Assembly (NCBI GenBank): GCA_021770655.1
Contig: JAETQO010000026.1
Coordinates: 1-47,339, forward strand
Length of the DNA stretch: 47,339 nt
Direction: 5' to 3'
From: Ruminococcus sp.
GTDB lineage: Bacteria > Bacillota > Clostridia > Oscillospirales > Ruminococcaceae
The notes beneath the pieces are model-generated. The model was given only the letters and a program-made list of their open reading frames with translations, was not told where the DNA came from and made no database searches. The translations under genes were made by a program, and so were the position numbers. Of this stretch, positions 25,001 to 27,769 are shown piece after piece. Numbering within the stretch: the stretch's first letter is position 1; each line of letters begins with the position of its first letter.

Positions 25001-25675
25001 ACAAGAGAAGTCCAGCATTATTGACGCGGCGGCATTTTCAGGAACTATAGCGCCGGCACCGTTTCCGTCATAGAACTGTACATCAAAACTAGGTGTGGTT
25101 TCTCTAATAAACGAGTCTATTTGCTCATAAGTCATAGATTCATGTGATAATTTAAGCTTGCCTCTTGCCCAAGTTTGACCTTTCTCATCTACATACGACT
25201 GAAAAGGTTCTTCTTTTGCAGCGTCTCCGAAATTGGATTTATCATGCACTCTAGCCTGAATACCCATATATTGACCGGACTTTCTCAGCTCCTCCGGTAT
25301 CTCGGAAAAATTATACGTAGTTATGAGAACACCGTTATTATAATAGAAATACGGGAGAGTTAATGTAAGATCATAAATATCAGGACGAATATCGTCAAAC
25401 TGAGAATCAATACTTATCTTAGTTACTACCGATATATCATCAGACCTAGAGATCATATAAAACGGATCGTTATGCTCATCGCCGTCATTGGCAGGTTTCA
25501 GCGTTGTGTTTCCGTTATTTACATATGAAAATGCAACATTAAAGCTAGGCGAAGAATCACCGGACACCTCGTCAACAGCCTCAGCTAAAATTTCTATGTA
25601 ACTGGGAGAAAGCAGCATACATACTGCGAGTAAAAAGCTTATTCCTCTCTTAAAAATATTATTGATGCCAATCAC
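1067..25675 (-). CDS. Giant secreted surface protein with SpaA/Cna-B and SdrD B-like repeats (8202 aa before frame break)
   Basis: The product is a predicted cell-surface adhesin or stalk of roughly 0.9 MDa. The start is a GTG at 25675 with an AGAGGGG ribosome site six bases upstream. Residues 1-33 form a signal peptide: FKRG, the hydrophobic stretch FLLAVCMLL, and a likely cut after AEA. Residues ~750-1900 hold several copies of an unrecognised ~200-residue module. Residues ~2172-2470 are three SpaA/Cna-B prealbumin-like domains (GAEFGLF, GVEFGLYD; DGFF.F; YVVRQ). SdrD B-like domains begin near 5848. From about 6258 they repeat every 160-240 residues with IWNDxNYDG loops that resemble calcium sites, then TDxxGxYxF, YLAGYKL and GYAVTKY. 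The last ten residues (RTNSQSLKQA) are an artefact of the break at 1098/1099, where a unit jumps out of frame into another. A sortase gene is divergent. Ligand and anchor are unknown. The gene is certain, its 3' end is not. Confidence 0.93.
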   Translation of the reverse strand: MIGINNIFKRGISFLLAVCMLLSPSYIEILAEAVDEVSGDSSPSFNVAFSYVNNGNTTLKPANDGDEHNDPFYMISRSDDISVVTKISIDSQFDDIRPDIYDLTLTLPYFYYNNGVLITTYNFSEIPEELRKSGQYMGIQARVHDKSNFGDAAKEEPFQSYVDEKGQTWARGKLKLSHESMTYEQIDSFIRETTPSFDVQFYDGNGAGAIVPENAAASIMLDFSCSQYYDKEGNTVSAKWSTDKNADDEKSKSARRLTFVNSNLKWETSIVNVPNVKLKDDSTEKVNSVMWDKYNYMVYELKIRNTSEDEKSVIDNFQMSVRAQHDSSGMRSVADKDIMQWIYKDGTAEKNDDISEGIYEKNDFIGKPNEGGVLIYDVTDKENWKDEWDLETFSNIDAPLMSYGYAGSGLIIVCDESKDGSHILYNPKAAESLNSSSTDGKKYYSERTYMVAIPYPNNFNGSTGYKNETKIISTAIFGGSSSIHWSKEATNVSEFTRADRDALFQHRKYVAKDSEENIIKSKTTGIGTVNEYYIDGFNSVGNVPVFNAITTDKVPEYFGLQEIDVRLDNSKQFKDIQLSDWFKVNDGDINEFIEFGFTDSEGKTVYKTAKELGLNVELSSNTTAEEEGEAGYQEGSKTWKLKIGSALEKQDGLTFNNEVRFVFKERINRYKTFNGLITMKGKFPYLWTYENNITTTYDFKYFVPATSDNKEHYQAEHRTIADSAVIETEKANPAVTPLGVFYDPIYKRTDMGKEQSVSLNDDTAAVRFVISNDSNSEITPANMTIGNLYPDDQYSKGGLVASKMIFSKNLLKNSEINSVILKGNKTVPLSLGDYYSVDKDGNITAKGGAVLEDGNLVIPASVWKNLKLSYLLNVELKFNTVKPHITFEDEKSNDNCFVQINGTPTTEADIEATAVFSTDYSFDGNDQTEKDQSVTGTAILKVSKIIPVIDSSVHYIDADGKKHSAEIKRTKDKNGNEIVTYPTLTVPNKSEVNDTWYRFTLKNDSQSTATQSVMDITLDSVGNPPVDGLEVLEGFDARKIEFDKYVKGEEVTAIIDRVEIFDWNNDTYTLDLANAKPNYTATLDELTAEDGKVYLTILDSVERAKKIRIVFSRIYGNKDTSNLNELDVNVYGHTDWIGSLKASVYFEVVGSINEASRTTSEATMSVAETNINVEATANRGEESQNKLTVPNKAKDLFYSFVIENDSISKVGPANVDISVDSVGVKTTKDDEEIVKGFKSSKVTISGNYAESGAIDHIELYEFGKEVGANEPTISLTLDELEKSYKEDDGSFTVDLNGKMEYLSNIRIVYKDMERSLTSEKGNAVDVRIYGESDWFDDLKATTVVTPLHKLMEDQKKSGNATFHVDRPYLSVNTHIFYNNVKETAQSSDISTDKDQTITGVPYDRDFMYRAEFGNHTISVLDDVQIIADVPYEKHGEAGTGFHTTKLMIYQDLIDQFKTVDNIILNGKNSGNSDAEKAVLLPKTEDGKIIGFYLKGNEETVFEYDDDKSLSFTDEQLLKNFGIKTLTSVEMNGKQVKIVENADENNEKRYIEFYGYDDTIFGKFDTLVVNTNNYLDCFRESEGYNTAKFDVNKYIVNAKDITSAYISKMYFDTVVMSFYNDGKTTTAGGKYTAASSAVEHIRKNYAQPEGNINKSDGRVYGRNGYLFSESAMWGENADNSELEIGYKAMGSFAVDFRQYNNSGKELPKANPSYDSQEHQEMLYVHNESLNTAATVNLSVDLPYDSFDAYYLKIDPRAKDYINYISVTYKNGTTYKIDGKDISYEAVEQLNGENFARVNLINVDGKSETLFSKDEKYYYVKPSDYGKNPPENPIKNVVVNIDINQNQTQEDGETAASPDYGIWYDQTDSATQGMFEVTGRFYKMSEAVATASAEVTVGNRNNGRSKERTDKGSSSNKKSEWSFLNRYRSWTRNYNSYDGYYWTNTPIESTARDLYSETRVHILNDKDNVLKGVGETPDVDENRSAHFANDNSYAISFYRRGYVTPNEIKPENQNDSGYRLHVPVGDYWARTTTDNDAYHWPMASPIIRADQYDWVNKLSYSDKVVLSDKLPVIYPDATYDYHGFLTTGLEIKKDIYKYFDDDDTIKLTLQSKGEKNANLSAAKTVEIPVSELKKLYGTEENWFINFNYDKNIKTDDPNEGKIDYPDPDSTKDPTFVMCKIVSDFDKPISGAEFGLFEVGETQASYTAVSDKDGFVQFSGVQSGKYTVKQTKALAGYEKNETAYEVPEVMSDNNIVTLDNVIKLKLIPSYISESEFPKIESTDEPAIIGKITGSDGVALKNVSVGLFDKNSALSPIMTASTDDNGFFIFKNVKNGEYFVKQTGTAEGYKQSKEQYNVKFDNPVDADTKVTYPEIKIKGDNNEDSEGYQSAVVMGKAMDNEGTPLAGVEFGLYDRSDSEYANPLMSVKTDSDGFFIFSGISNGDYVVRQISAVDGCIQNTNAYNVTVDDEKKVFTIGEDAVVNKREVSSKNYVGLIKIPQAFVNVSEKAGDGQGSTVTKPDYNAGFTVDTSDGKYTIVMEENTYVTNYEMTMYDLPGTADYSKEVQNKTKADYHTEQKWDILVHGKPYVINVKDDDADGTNTAYTNTYTDYDPNTSIYTHNDKALIMGYLISFSGGYTITTENNNNSQSICDFVQKKANGSYDNITPENGLYKVKVFNQNKNNAEGEDAAAKIDSVSTVNTMDANYRLRHIYIPAFLIDEKWFGIDSLTLNVNGKKVPVKVVKGTGENGLDEDGNYVVYVNKTESVQGEAVYTVDVEDIIRKLGSDYTTSYTNTSNNKPYLKAFVSSFELNLRAVNPDRTNKDTVLGDGEYLSATKKNDRYSFMYDGVFADRTEENFEKNTWDYTSNPTVGKSPNAYPSTNVYGKLSVTFTSCDPNANIFQYRNTDGTAKGNVKSAYYNVKNLLGKLIVDVSRDNIYDLDSKTQPERIAVDYLHLMPNDYVEYKLTAGAANDSPLIPVEHTDITFNVPAGQRIVKWVVENDKGKILAVSEKASENILAGDITAKLSDGTNTINAQQGVDYALAAVGGADKAEETKFDTLTVSLGSGKKDQDRIMPGEKIYVRVITQLTDNGGNFDGKTTDNTTVSFQSAPCHTYPQYYIDNTDSYTSASGSYRNSSDIVGVTYYYRSTYRDADGQTQYKTVGKNNLTFQSVSPVKLSYSVDNKAENYDGKSSKLTISGITNETGHYCDEYEVNVSFIEKRDKNFYRGFELTAPYTVKPNENFGHVEVLYAVAKENKANSDENIEFELDDEGEIAVEWKSYEYDPNSPEKSKYATAKMTNEELANVVGVKWVYYDLKGFDTNAQYSSTNKVSQPLDDVELTGVGRYQDIFDATSAKNDTYTQFFTADNKYTHIHSEDKKAVTVTVEGSKVAEENTAVEHIVNIKDKTVINPKVYRENPIASFHTQTFASKESASAVYNIERAQKKAYRPNDEIWQKVTLKNNLAVTNTKGEQAGEEGRLIDPVFYDKIPEYFSETLYDKYKAGASLGEFGVRLVDRNGKEKPHDDLELYLVGVTEKEDYDYAGKMTYTDGYKTGNVREKVFNDLNTDIKNVYTINFKIYEVKLRYKDDPNKKFVLMPGERIEFWYNAKIRQNDLPMVFTASTFSNDGTPSEVESDGLHPAYFPRVGEYWQTRVNNYYNSDEHGNLYPMLEGGYQSSADAQSNFKQIQNSGILMDMDYLIHDIGFSAEKNTQVDMWEFLDQTYTVIPGSNSTNSALGGQNGVLADEDISTANNMQYDAAKKTANVRYTANSTISKPEDLDKLPTSVTYVSNGNNRDWFKLAMGKRNSNYADWKDLKVPEVPKVPVVWSETRIHLQKAWLASSSEFISSDTSGNIQYEATTGDYTSMAINPNYPDYAYHGTWNQSHAKGSYYNSVDSVTDRSGAVALEYGENINVNLKAYNYGDWGLDGVTFIYTFAYGMKPVFNEDGKTIDVKAFTNTGLSNTDSFAAIDADKVEVELIQTPDTKDPKYFAPKKMRDPEQNPDMSDSESDFYTAKEYVPYVVKITVKNPLNKWFNRGSDFGYITKVTIPARIFTNTEVGYWYDRVLTAPYVDVAKNSQNHYYYQIYDIDHWDGSTKTGTQHNQNNGMDYMWNPVWWCCYSTGTLQLGSLIYGAASPNTPSVNGYNIQNKEVVVSDDKPMGKFTNNKSTNNKNENSYSTADIKNIYAETGTRAIQRKPLVRTWTTISETVGKSENEMYGTDVEQYYTETQGEVNWLNIHVENKYWWDQYAWNNYGSRDWVREKVFHNYNVDGGQKGTLSLPVITNVLPYGIVPVAEDGSRFTTDNTNNEGKRVAWDMYDRDGITKLDVQKNLYDTLAYYDETTKRYVVQIFAIKDNDTSANANEAELAERKKAEAVIPNDALYNFCIKTFTYAEPETYTKNNGEEPDLSQNYQNNYSYVSSKVNAYKFITDDDIKDNPYTVCSPAAIGNLRNNYYSFYNRNADARKDAITTDVNIKQNSHNNYHRMSAGVLPMTPETNGFTTNNIAPDKYVLLNHNFEKNTYMIGKMQKYSESDKMNMEDYTSVREDKYLPANVRSALNRDTDIFTSATDFTHSDITAAGPYNDMGAVNTLKIRTQTPSMKTENMVAAEKTEEGMTGGEVVMDETEDRRKYQYNGKDFDYSDVLWYSAKISNVPDGNYRYRGSIFHAKTVVSFKLPQNVIYWDDDDYLDDYYIEYVNKITGETEKLTVSDAKKNGWGVELVKRSFDENTATADSDKFDLQRANSLKKRGCETVVFEITTPPSPNFDCNDDKTYVAGERPAGSFYGELTFKIKTRIENLEVIADASQQGDWENYYSKVYVTYCDTDGKFAITNDGIFAERDKDGNYYTRGGCLIPETDEYGNKVYNEYGNVIYVEKERQQVNKSEIRYDTYDFNLSEQNMESMKLEHSERYDEDEDVSGIEKSDYGIYMTASSAKVSVIQPKSTIRANLNATRTQVNDPDAELVIAEDPHVRQAFATVAYLSQVSNDTASLNEFVVNYNLAYHATSMGSLEEATLSDRKVFPHLQYMTTGNWSIPEAADLETEYGDKYNELVHDVLTKHLKVYPYLLISTAPEQESAYIYPETEADDGIYSNEKAETAYWVRIGEKDGYSLDANAVIKIDKENLIDPHENVKAVCEKGDLIDSVRQIRWVIRTEGFDDEFELNGNNIRITLTDEEAAKYFPVPAGLRMNVDADPDTDGIQDMSDIDPNNYSLNPVPESVAENSARLQFTTSPDPNESLSASVHNNHFVSVIRRYDDYKYSLGENRARLGYYLDPQLPWVAIDISSKYFEGSAGEGYKWSPNITGIKGQNSKVLKYTVTYKNLSSSLLATESYGSRNAVEDNLANPNIVLVLPYLESLSESKFEHVDFQDDSQTASGIEDYYIGDNYSTSAVKDENDKVVEYARNLDNVTPQWTWHIENEYGEYVSIRDTDKNIEELKKRFTTEKFNGLEEYKRKYVVNEEQNKIESDNTPSFDVKPITLNGLNRKMINFKYNGTLLPGERIVIELMVPIETGNTNAVSNELLQAKAYGFKNGTFRAYIPSDQENSSEMVSYEVDSHDVNSNGNTRDMAITKSSNALGLSTLSTVTRHKSASSDFDTVQMSVPVRVQEGGNYSYSASLQNDTPLNTNVDYNKMVFYDILPYIGDGRESTWNGYLIPESVYLRLTDEKGVSSRFDTSKFEVWVGPIQKTGNSYTLKTVDDIPVRNVTENDYNNLYLNDSNKYKQNFVKLSELLSDRENGNISDKEYEEIVRGIRAIWAEVTDTGYNLPSKNRLELVYDLHAPLNLPKYVGTPTSEEKNQSKYNAEIAEQVKDTTQNNDFSGRYWDAATGGGQYSVLLSNKAGAYITAPTGRGYLGSYVWNDFNYDAKTNEAKYEKSENGRSLPTELTTDIDFDGKPDDPGINGVTVELLTKTGYPVNKDGKAVVADPDPTTNPYPETPRYALINQETGEYDYSDPINKTFSYTSYGPVTYTTENDWFGNQGYFILSNLEPGEYLLRYTFPEEYNQYSVTTRELGDTKTPIMVYRDGEVVYNGTPANENSSVTKDAMTQTAAISKEGKLVVQTTVPVKVDPVVDDSDQSTVTDRYANHEEYDLGMTSYMLGVSRAYTYGGYTWLDETKTEENNETVINSNGIMEESEEKLDNIYVAMYEVDDDGNISKEVAVDGDGNKAEFTTKKGGYYSFRLYPNKNYVVVAKNETKTPLKPSPFTLHNDPLAADDDNDISMVVGTFRTKPFLTGPTLDSDGKPIYEDDGQSFKINNSISLGFVNGGRGFLGNWIWDDENYNGIMDTFEKGIGNVTVTLKSYYYDDGKWNYIEGKDRFIKTAESGSYVFQNVMSYYNKPDDSKMYLMGYRLMVDPEKNEELYKNYAITKYKQYTKDRSTENSDIYYKGDMKYYLIGDDWTDYNENGEPAGEYSNYNYSDDMIIIAGQKKNSDGIDTNTSIAEYTDKDNKVFYYNMGNAQRLLDYNGGFTKIETSVVSGYIWDDNGVNAEGEYNADYDYDGIMNKSEDGSFYEKGIEGAEIRLEMYIDLGGEYKKIVKGEQIEIDGTAVTVEDNYPVKVKTDKNGRYTFTDVPTYIELNGRKILAHYRLKLNSLPKGYENYAVTRYKQNGELENVNVIDSHLISENSQNGAGYTDYDIESYLTSPSDGDYFITAEHSKEETASDFEGNTYFEEYIIYDDYLLNESGKNHDYAYDYIKAVDYDGFDGGVKEFETSSISGMIWNDTEYDGVYDEENEKLFTSNVTVVLEQYYYQPDEFNSGKWVDSNASKSFKEITTKTGTYSFDKLPTYVAVDGEKYLAGYKVSFKNLPSDYAATKYWNDKDKDTVYSKLYVIDDNGEEDSQRTANIPLTVFEDDNEYVIIAQKAKEGNNSDADEGYTDYNYKYVCQTNIKNYDTKENKTMYYDLIKARGLEGMDAGLKQREYSTVSGMIWEDTNYNGIKDAKENGLANVSITLEQYYKKDGKFIKVGGYSNTVKTSAVKAALGRYTFSKVPTHVVSDGTDYLAYYRIKADSVPSGYAVTRYKQAASGEEIDSDWISYNEQEGAGYDGTYEVKDYLTSPSDGDYFIVAKKAEKGLENDAYILYDVNGDEKVAYDSVVKNDVTDKYNGGVKMYETSSISGIIWNDADYDGLKGSKESGYANLNVYLDEYYLDSDGKWQLNRTLNSVTDKTGNYSFKTLYTYVTKNNEDYLAGYRLRLASVPEGYAVTKYRVEGSAVNSDLIAATLKSDGSGSVDFNAKGEYIILAKTAENGAVGSADKGYNDLYVRYYNYGEKTNAYDIVTAIEPVKDFNGGIKAVEKATVSGLIWNDENYDGTKDSTESGVSGLNVYLDKYYLNTDGNWQFVSTAEIKTDAQGKYTFTNVPTSVSADNKVFLASYKLRMQAAPKGYAVTKYKVGNGIDSDVISVPRSDTTLDMTVTDEYIIAARAAEEFTGEEKEEPQYNDYYVREYTVGDETVKYDIITKQDSTGDYNGGIKEFMTSEISGVIWDDDNYNGIYDAALENGHSGLNVILEQYYYDGNNWNKVDAPAITNNSVTDVNGKYTFTNVPTFVEVDGVRYLVGYKLKLDKLPTDANGNITYGVTASAQIADGTGGVYNKLWVNNCEQDSSVYMTQTDEYIITAAEATETVSSHYIRRYNDVDYDIIGQVDIDSYSGGLKEVEKAEIQGYVWDDANYDGIRQTGDDGESGISGVKILLEKYYYDAENKNFVRVYENSDGKLTDKDGHAEVSAVSNDAGIYKFSGVPTFVNVNGKTHLCYYRLKFDGNVPENYVITRYRQNNGVQDNDLLYETNYLTNASENVFTVGMSVEDDVQNYANAPYKVEGCDILRKSDVSGYDAGFAPIASGSIDGRAWVDLNYDGIQNDNIFDYTDEDLQAISGIIVVADQYYYNGSEWILSKTALASVTTSGAGVYKFEDLPTAVDVNGKCYAAGYKLYLRNAHGPYLATKHHVGDDPTVDSDLMIGSMNLTTSDEYIVAAAEPTAGTDGEYNSAAVQTVKNTKDSAITVDVAVGTSVGHYDAGVKRQDTTMISGYIWDDENYDGVYEYEKEGSVHEPVKIILTRDIYDYETGKWTADEEFKRETYADADSGYYEFSELNVHVAKDHGKVEDQNNEKRLYGYKIAVDLESIPADYAVTKFRIFGDDLTKYRLHSNINAENGNMTQKGEHIILACLLDEGDSTDQYTVTVGDETYLPATHRVVNNINGGLTEIQRTNSQSLKQA
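1100..6915 (-). repeat. Array of ten diverged SdrD B-like units within the giant gene
   Basis: Ten units start near residues 6258, 6468, 6705, 6918, 7108, 7291, 7471, 7651, 7833 and 8013. Each opens with a G.IW.D.NYDG type loop, has a YYYDxG.W strand, a TDxxGxYxFxxVPT segment, YLAGYKL and GYAVTKY, then a linker with DEYIIAA and YDI..NGG. Spacing shrinks from about 240 to about 180 residues toward the C-terminus. Unit 10 ends with GGLTEIQ and is followed directly by the frame break. Acidic D-x-N-x-D-G loops suggest calcium binding, as is known for SdrD B domains of staphylococcal adhesins. Confidence 0.82.
18260..19165 (-). other. Three tandem SpaA/Cna-B type domains inside the giant protein
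   Basis: Residues ~2172-2470 hold three domains of about 100 residues. Each has the pattern 'xxGKxxDxxGxPLxGVxFGLYDxxx...TDxDGFFxFxxxxxGxYxVKQ'. The lysine near the start (VMCKI, IIGKI, VMGKA) and the glutamate in the AEFGL/VEFGLY motif fit the intramolecular isopeptide pair known in pilin-type SpaA domains; the second copy has VSVGLFD and lacks that glutamate. Placing such rigid domains a quarter of the way along the chain, not at the wall end, is unusual. Confidence 0.75.
19970..23420 (-). repeat. Unrecognised ~200-residue module repeated in the N-terminal third of the giant protein
   Basis: Copies begin near residues 758, 988, 1187, 1395 and 1720. The second and third are clearest. Both have LTVPNK, then an aromatic-rich F.L.NDS or F.IENDS strand, DI..DSVG, a G..S.K or G..A.KI strand, a 'Y...G.ID..E' turn, TLDEL, IRIV, and a closing 'DV.IYG..DW...LKA'. 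The other copies share only the 'NDS/NHT' opening, the G.....K..I block and the ID.I.L turn. The pattern looks like a repeating beta-sandwich, but I cannot name the family. Confidence 0.5.
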
Positions 25676-25780
25676 TTTAAACCCCTCTATTCTATATGGT
25701 TATCCAAAAATTTCTTTTAAATCTTTTCAATTATACACATTATGTTTACAAGATATGAACATAATATTATGATTAAACTT

Positions 25781-25810
25781 ATTATATCATATTTTATATA
25801 TTGTTGTCAA
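25781..25810 (-). promoter_or_regulatory. Sigma-A promoter of the giant surface protein gene
   Basis: On the minus strand TTGACA (25810-25805) is followed after 18 bases by TATAAT (25786-25781). Transcription would start near 25775, leaving a 5' leader of about 100 bases before the GTG at 25675. Both hexamers match consensus exactly. Confidence 0.8.
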
Positions 25811-25841
25811 TACCAATTAATTTTTCTTGGAAATCAGTATT

Positions 25842-25873
25842 ATTTTGTTAAATACTAATAAATTTTGTTAAAT
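25842..25873. repeat. 12-bp direct repeat ATTTTGTTAAAT, two copies 20 bp apart
   Basis: Copies lie at 25842-25853 and 25862-25873, on the same face of the helix (two turns apart). They sit about 30-60 bp upstream of the -35 box of the giant gene and about 100 bp upstream of the sortase promoter. This is a good candidate regulator or UP-element site in an AT-rich gap. The rest of 25676-25968 shows nothing else I can name. Confidence 0.5.
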
Positions 25874-25968
25874 GTACAGAATCAAAAAGCAAAGCGGTTT
25901 TGATATAAATCTGCTTTGAACAGCCGAGATAATATTTTCTTGTTTCAGACAAAAAAATATCAGCGTCA

Positions 25969-25997
25969 TTGAAATTTCAAAAAAATGATGCTATAAT
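25969..25997 (+). promoter_or_regulatory. Sigma-A promoter of the sortase gene
   Basis: TTGAAA (25969-25974), 17-base spacer, TATAAT (25992-25997). The predicted start of transcription is near 26004. It overlaps a possible in-frame TTG start at 25969, which therefore cannot be the true translation start. Confidence 0.8.
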
Positions 25998-26043
25998 ACA
26001 ATTGACAACCTTAAAAATGCTCATTAAAGGAAATGAAAAATCA

Positions 26044-27189
26044 ATGAATACTATTAATAATGAACCCGATCATAAAAAAAATAATATTTTTAATGTCCTT
26101 GCAAAACGTTTTATCCCTCAGAAAAAAGATCCGACAAAAGAAAAAATACGCAAAATTGTAGTTTTATGCGCTCTTGTGCTTTTTATCGGGACATCTGCAT
26201 TTTTGCTGGTAAATTACGCTTCCGTCAAAGCAGACAGATCGTCCAATGATAAATTCCGGGAATATTATCATGCTTATGACGGCACTAACGTAAACAATAA
26301 CGGTACTTCGCCCGATAAGCTTTCCGATATTCCCATAGACACGGACGATGAAGAAGTAATAGAGTTCTATGAACAAAATCCGGAGGCTCTGCACAATTTT
26401 GCAAAACTGCTGGAACTTAACTCCGACACGATAGGCTGGTTAAAAGTCGGAGATACGGGTATAGATTATCCTGTATTCAAAAGCTATGACAATTATTTCT
26501 ATCTCTCACATAACAACACTAAAGAATACAGCCGTTTCGGTTCTGTTTTCGCTGATTGGAGAACGAGGATAGAGAAGGACGATTCCTCCGATGTGACTAT
26601 ACTTTACGCTCACAATATGGAATCCACAGGAGAATATTTTGAAAAGCTTACCAACTACTCGCCTTGGGAGACGGGACTTGATTACTACAAGCAAACGCCT
26701 GTTGTGGATTACGACACGTTGTTTGAACAGTCCAAGTGGAAAATATTCGGAGCAGTCTACTGTTCAATAGATTCAGACTACGGTGAAACCTTCAACTACC
26801 TGGATAAAATTGATTTCAGCGACGAATCGGATTTTTATGAATATATCTCCGAAGTTATGGACCGAAGTCTTTTCTACACAGACGTTGACGTCAAATACGA
26901 TGATAAATTCCTGATCCTTTCTACATGCTACTTTCCTATTGACAGAAGGGTTAACGGAAGATTCTTAGTATATGCAAGAAAGGTGCGTGAAAACGAATCG
27001 GAAACGGTCGATACAGAAAAAGCCGTTATAAATCCCTCACCGCGTCTTTTCGAGTACTTTTATGAAACTCAGGGCGGAGAATGGTCCGGCGGAAGCTGGG
27101 ATCATTCAAAGGTCGTGGGATATGACAAATGGTTGAAAAGCCGGGAGTCGGAGGAATCGGAAAGCTCCGACGGCAAACAGTCCGAATAA
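26044..27189 (+). CDS. srtB: Class B sortase (SrtB family transpeptidase)
   Basis: This is a membrane-anchored cysteine transpeptidase that cuts a C-terminal sorting signal and joins the protein to peptidoglycan or to another pilin-like protein. I start it at the ATG at 26044 (381 aa), preceded by AAAGGA; a TTG 75 bases upstream is the -35 box of the promoter. After a basic N-terminus there is one membrane segment (about residues 40-62, LCALVLFIGTSAFLLV), then the sortase fold. The catalytic triad is visible: His190 in LYAHNM, Cys295 in LSTCYF and Arg306 in GRFLVYAR. The HN-M motif and the helix-rich insert between Cys-proximal strands fit class B. It is divergent from the giant surface protein gene, which suggests that protein as substrate (inference). 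It is monocistronic, with its own terminator. Confidence 0.9.
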   Translation: MNTINNEPDHKKNNIFNVLAKRFIPQKKDPTKEKIRKIVVLCALVLFIGTSAFLLVNYASVKADRSSNDKFREYYHAYDGTNVNNNGTSPDKLSDIPIDTDDEEVIEFYEQNPEALHNFAKLLELNSDTIGWLKVGDTGIDYPVFKSYDNYFYLSHNNTKEYSRFGSVFADWRTRIEKDDSSDVTILYAHNMESTGEYFEKLTNYSPWETGLDYYKQTPVVDYDTLFEQSKWKIFGAVYCSIDSDYGETFNYLDKIDFSDESDFYEYISEVMDRSLFYTDVDVKYDDKFLILSTCYFPIDRRVNGRFLVYARKVRENESETVDTEKAVINPSPRLFEYFYETQGGEWSGGSWDHSKVVGYDKWLKSRESEESESSDGKQSE

Positions 27190-27234
27190 TTGTACAGGTT
27201 CATAAGTCTCATATATCAAAATACAAAATACAGA

Positions 27235-27275
27235 TGAAAATGCGGTGTTCACTTTTGTGATACGCCGCATTTTTA
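27235..27275 (+). terminator. Rho-independent terminator of the sortase gene
   Basis: Imperfect inverted repeat AAAATGCGGTGTTCAC / GTGATACGCCGCATTTTT, about 15 bp stem with one mismatch or bulge, ending in a T run. It starts about 45 bases after the stop codon. Confidence 0.8.
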
Positions 27276-27276
27276 C

Positions 27277-27650
27277 TTAAGGCAACACCGCACAACTATT
27301 GTGTGCGGTGTTCAGTTTGTCGAAAAAGTCTTTTTATAACTGCCAAGGAGGTAAAAAGAGCGGGGTCAAACGACGCTATTGCCGCTTGCGAGGAAAAGTC
27401 TTGCTCGACAAGCTTGCAAGACTTAAGGGCAGAGCCCCCGTCGCTCCCGCAGGAGCGAAATCCCCTTACTTTAGGAGCTCCGAAAGGGGTGAATATGTTG
27501 TCAAGAATGACTTTTTCATTGTACATTGGATAACATCGGAGAATGCTCAGACAAAGCCGTCCAAACAAACACTGTTGGCATAGCGCCCACCGCCAACAGC
27601 TGTCAATAATTAACGGGATCGCATAGCGCATAGATTTATAAATGGTATTC
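27277..27650. repeat. Dispersed non-coding repeat element (GGCAACACCGCACA family)
   Basis: It begins with TTAAGGCAACACCGCACAAC, and nearly the same 22 bases recur at 37607-37628. An 11-bp stem (27284-27294 with 27302-27312, 7-base loop) is followed by GC-rich inverted repeats, such as GTCTTGC/GCAAGAC near 27398-27422, CGCTCC/GGAGCG, and TGTTGGC/GCCAACA at 27573-27598. Base composition differs sharply from the AT-rich flanks. Open frames on both strands lack ribosome sites and look random. I infer a mobile or REP-like non-autonomous element; the right boundary is approximate. Confidence 0.55.
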
Positions 27651-27734
27651 AACAAGCAAGATCAAAACCAAAAGTTATATATTTTTTTAATTTGTGTGTA
27701 AACTGTAAACAATTTGAACTTTGCTTTTTTATTG

Positions 27735-27763
27735 TTGACATATGTCGAATTCTACGATATAAT
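27735..27763 (+). promoter_or_regulatory. Sigma-A promoter of the HD-GYP/Hpt/kinase operon
   Basis: TTGACA (27735-27740), 17-base spacer, TATAAT (27758-27763). The spacer overlaps the palindrome GACATATGTC (27737-27746), which could be an operator. Transcription would start near 27770. Confidence 0.75.
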
Positions 27764-27769
27764 ATAGAT

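Noticed and set aside
27296-27655. A 119-codon minus-strand frame
   Set aside because: It covers only the dispersed GC-rich repeat, has no ribosome site or promoter, and overlapping frames on the other strand are equally open.
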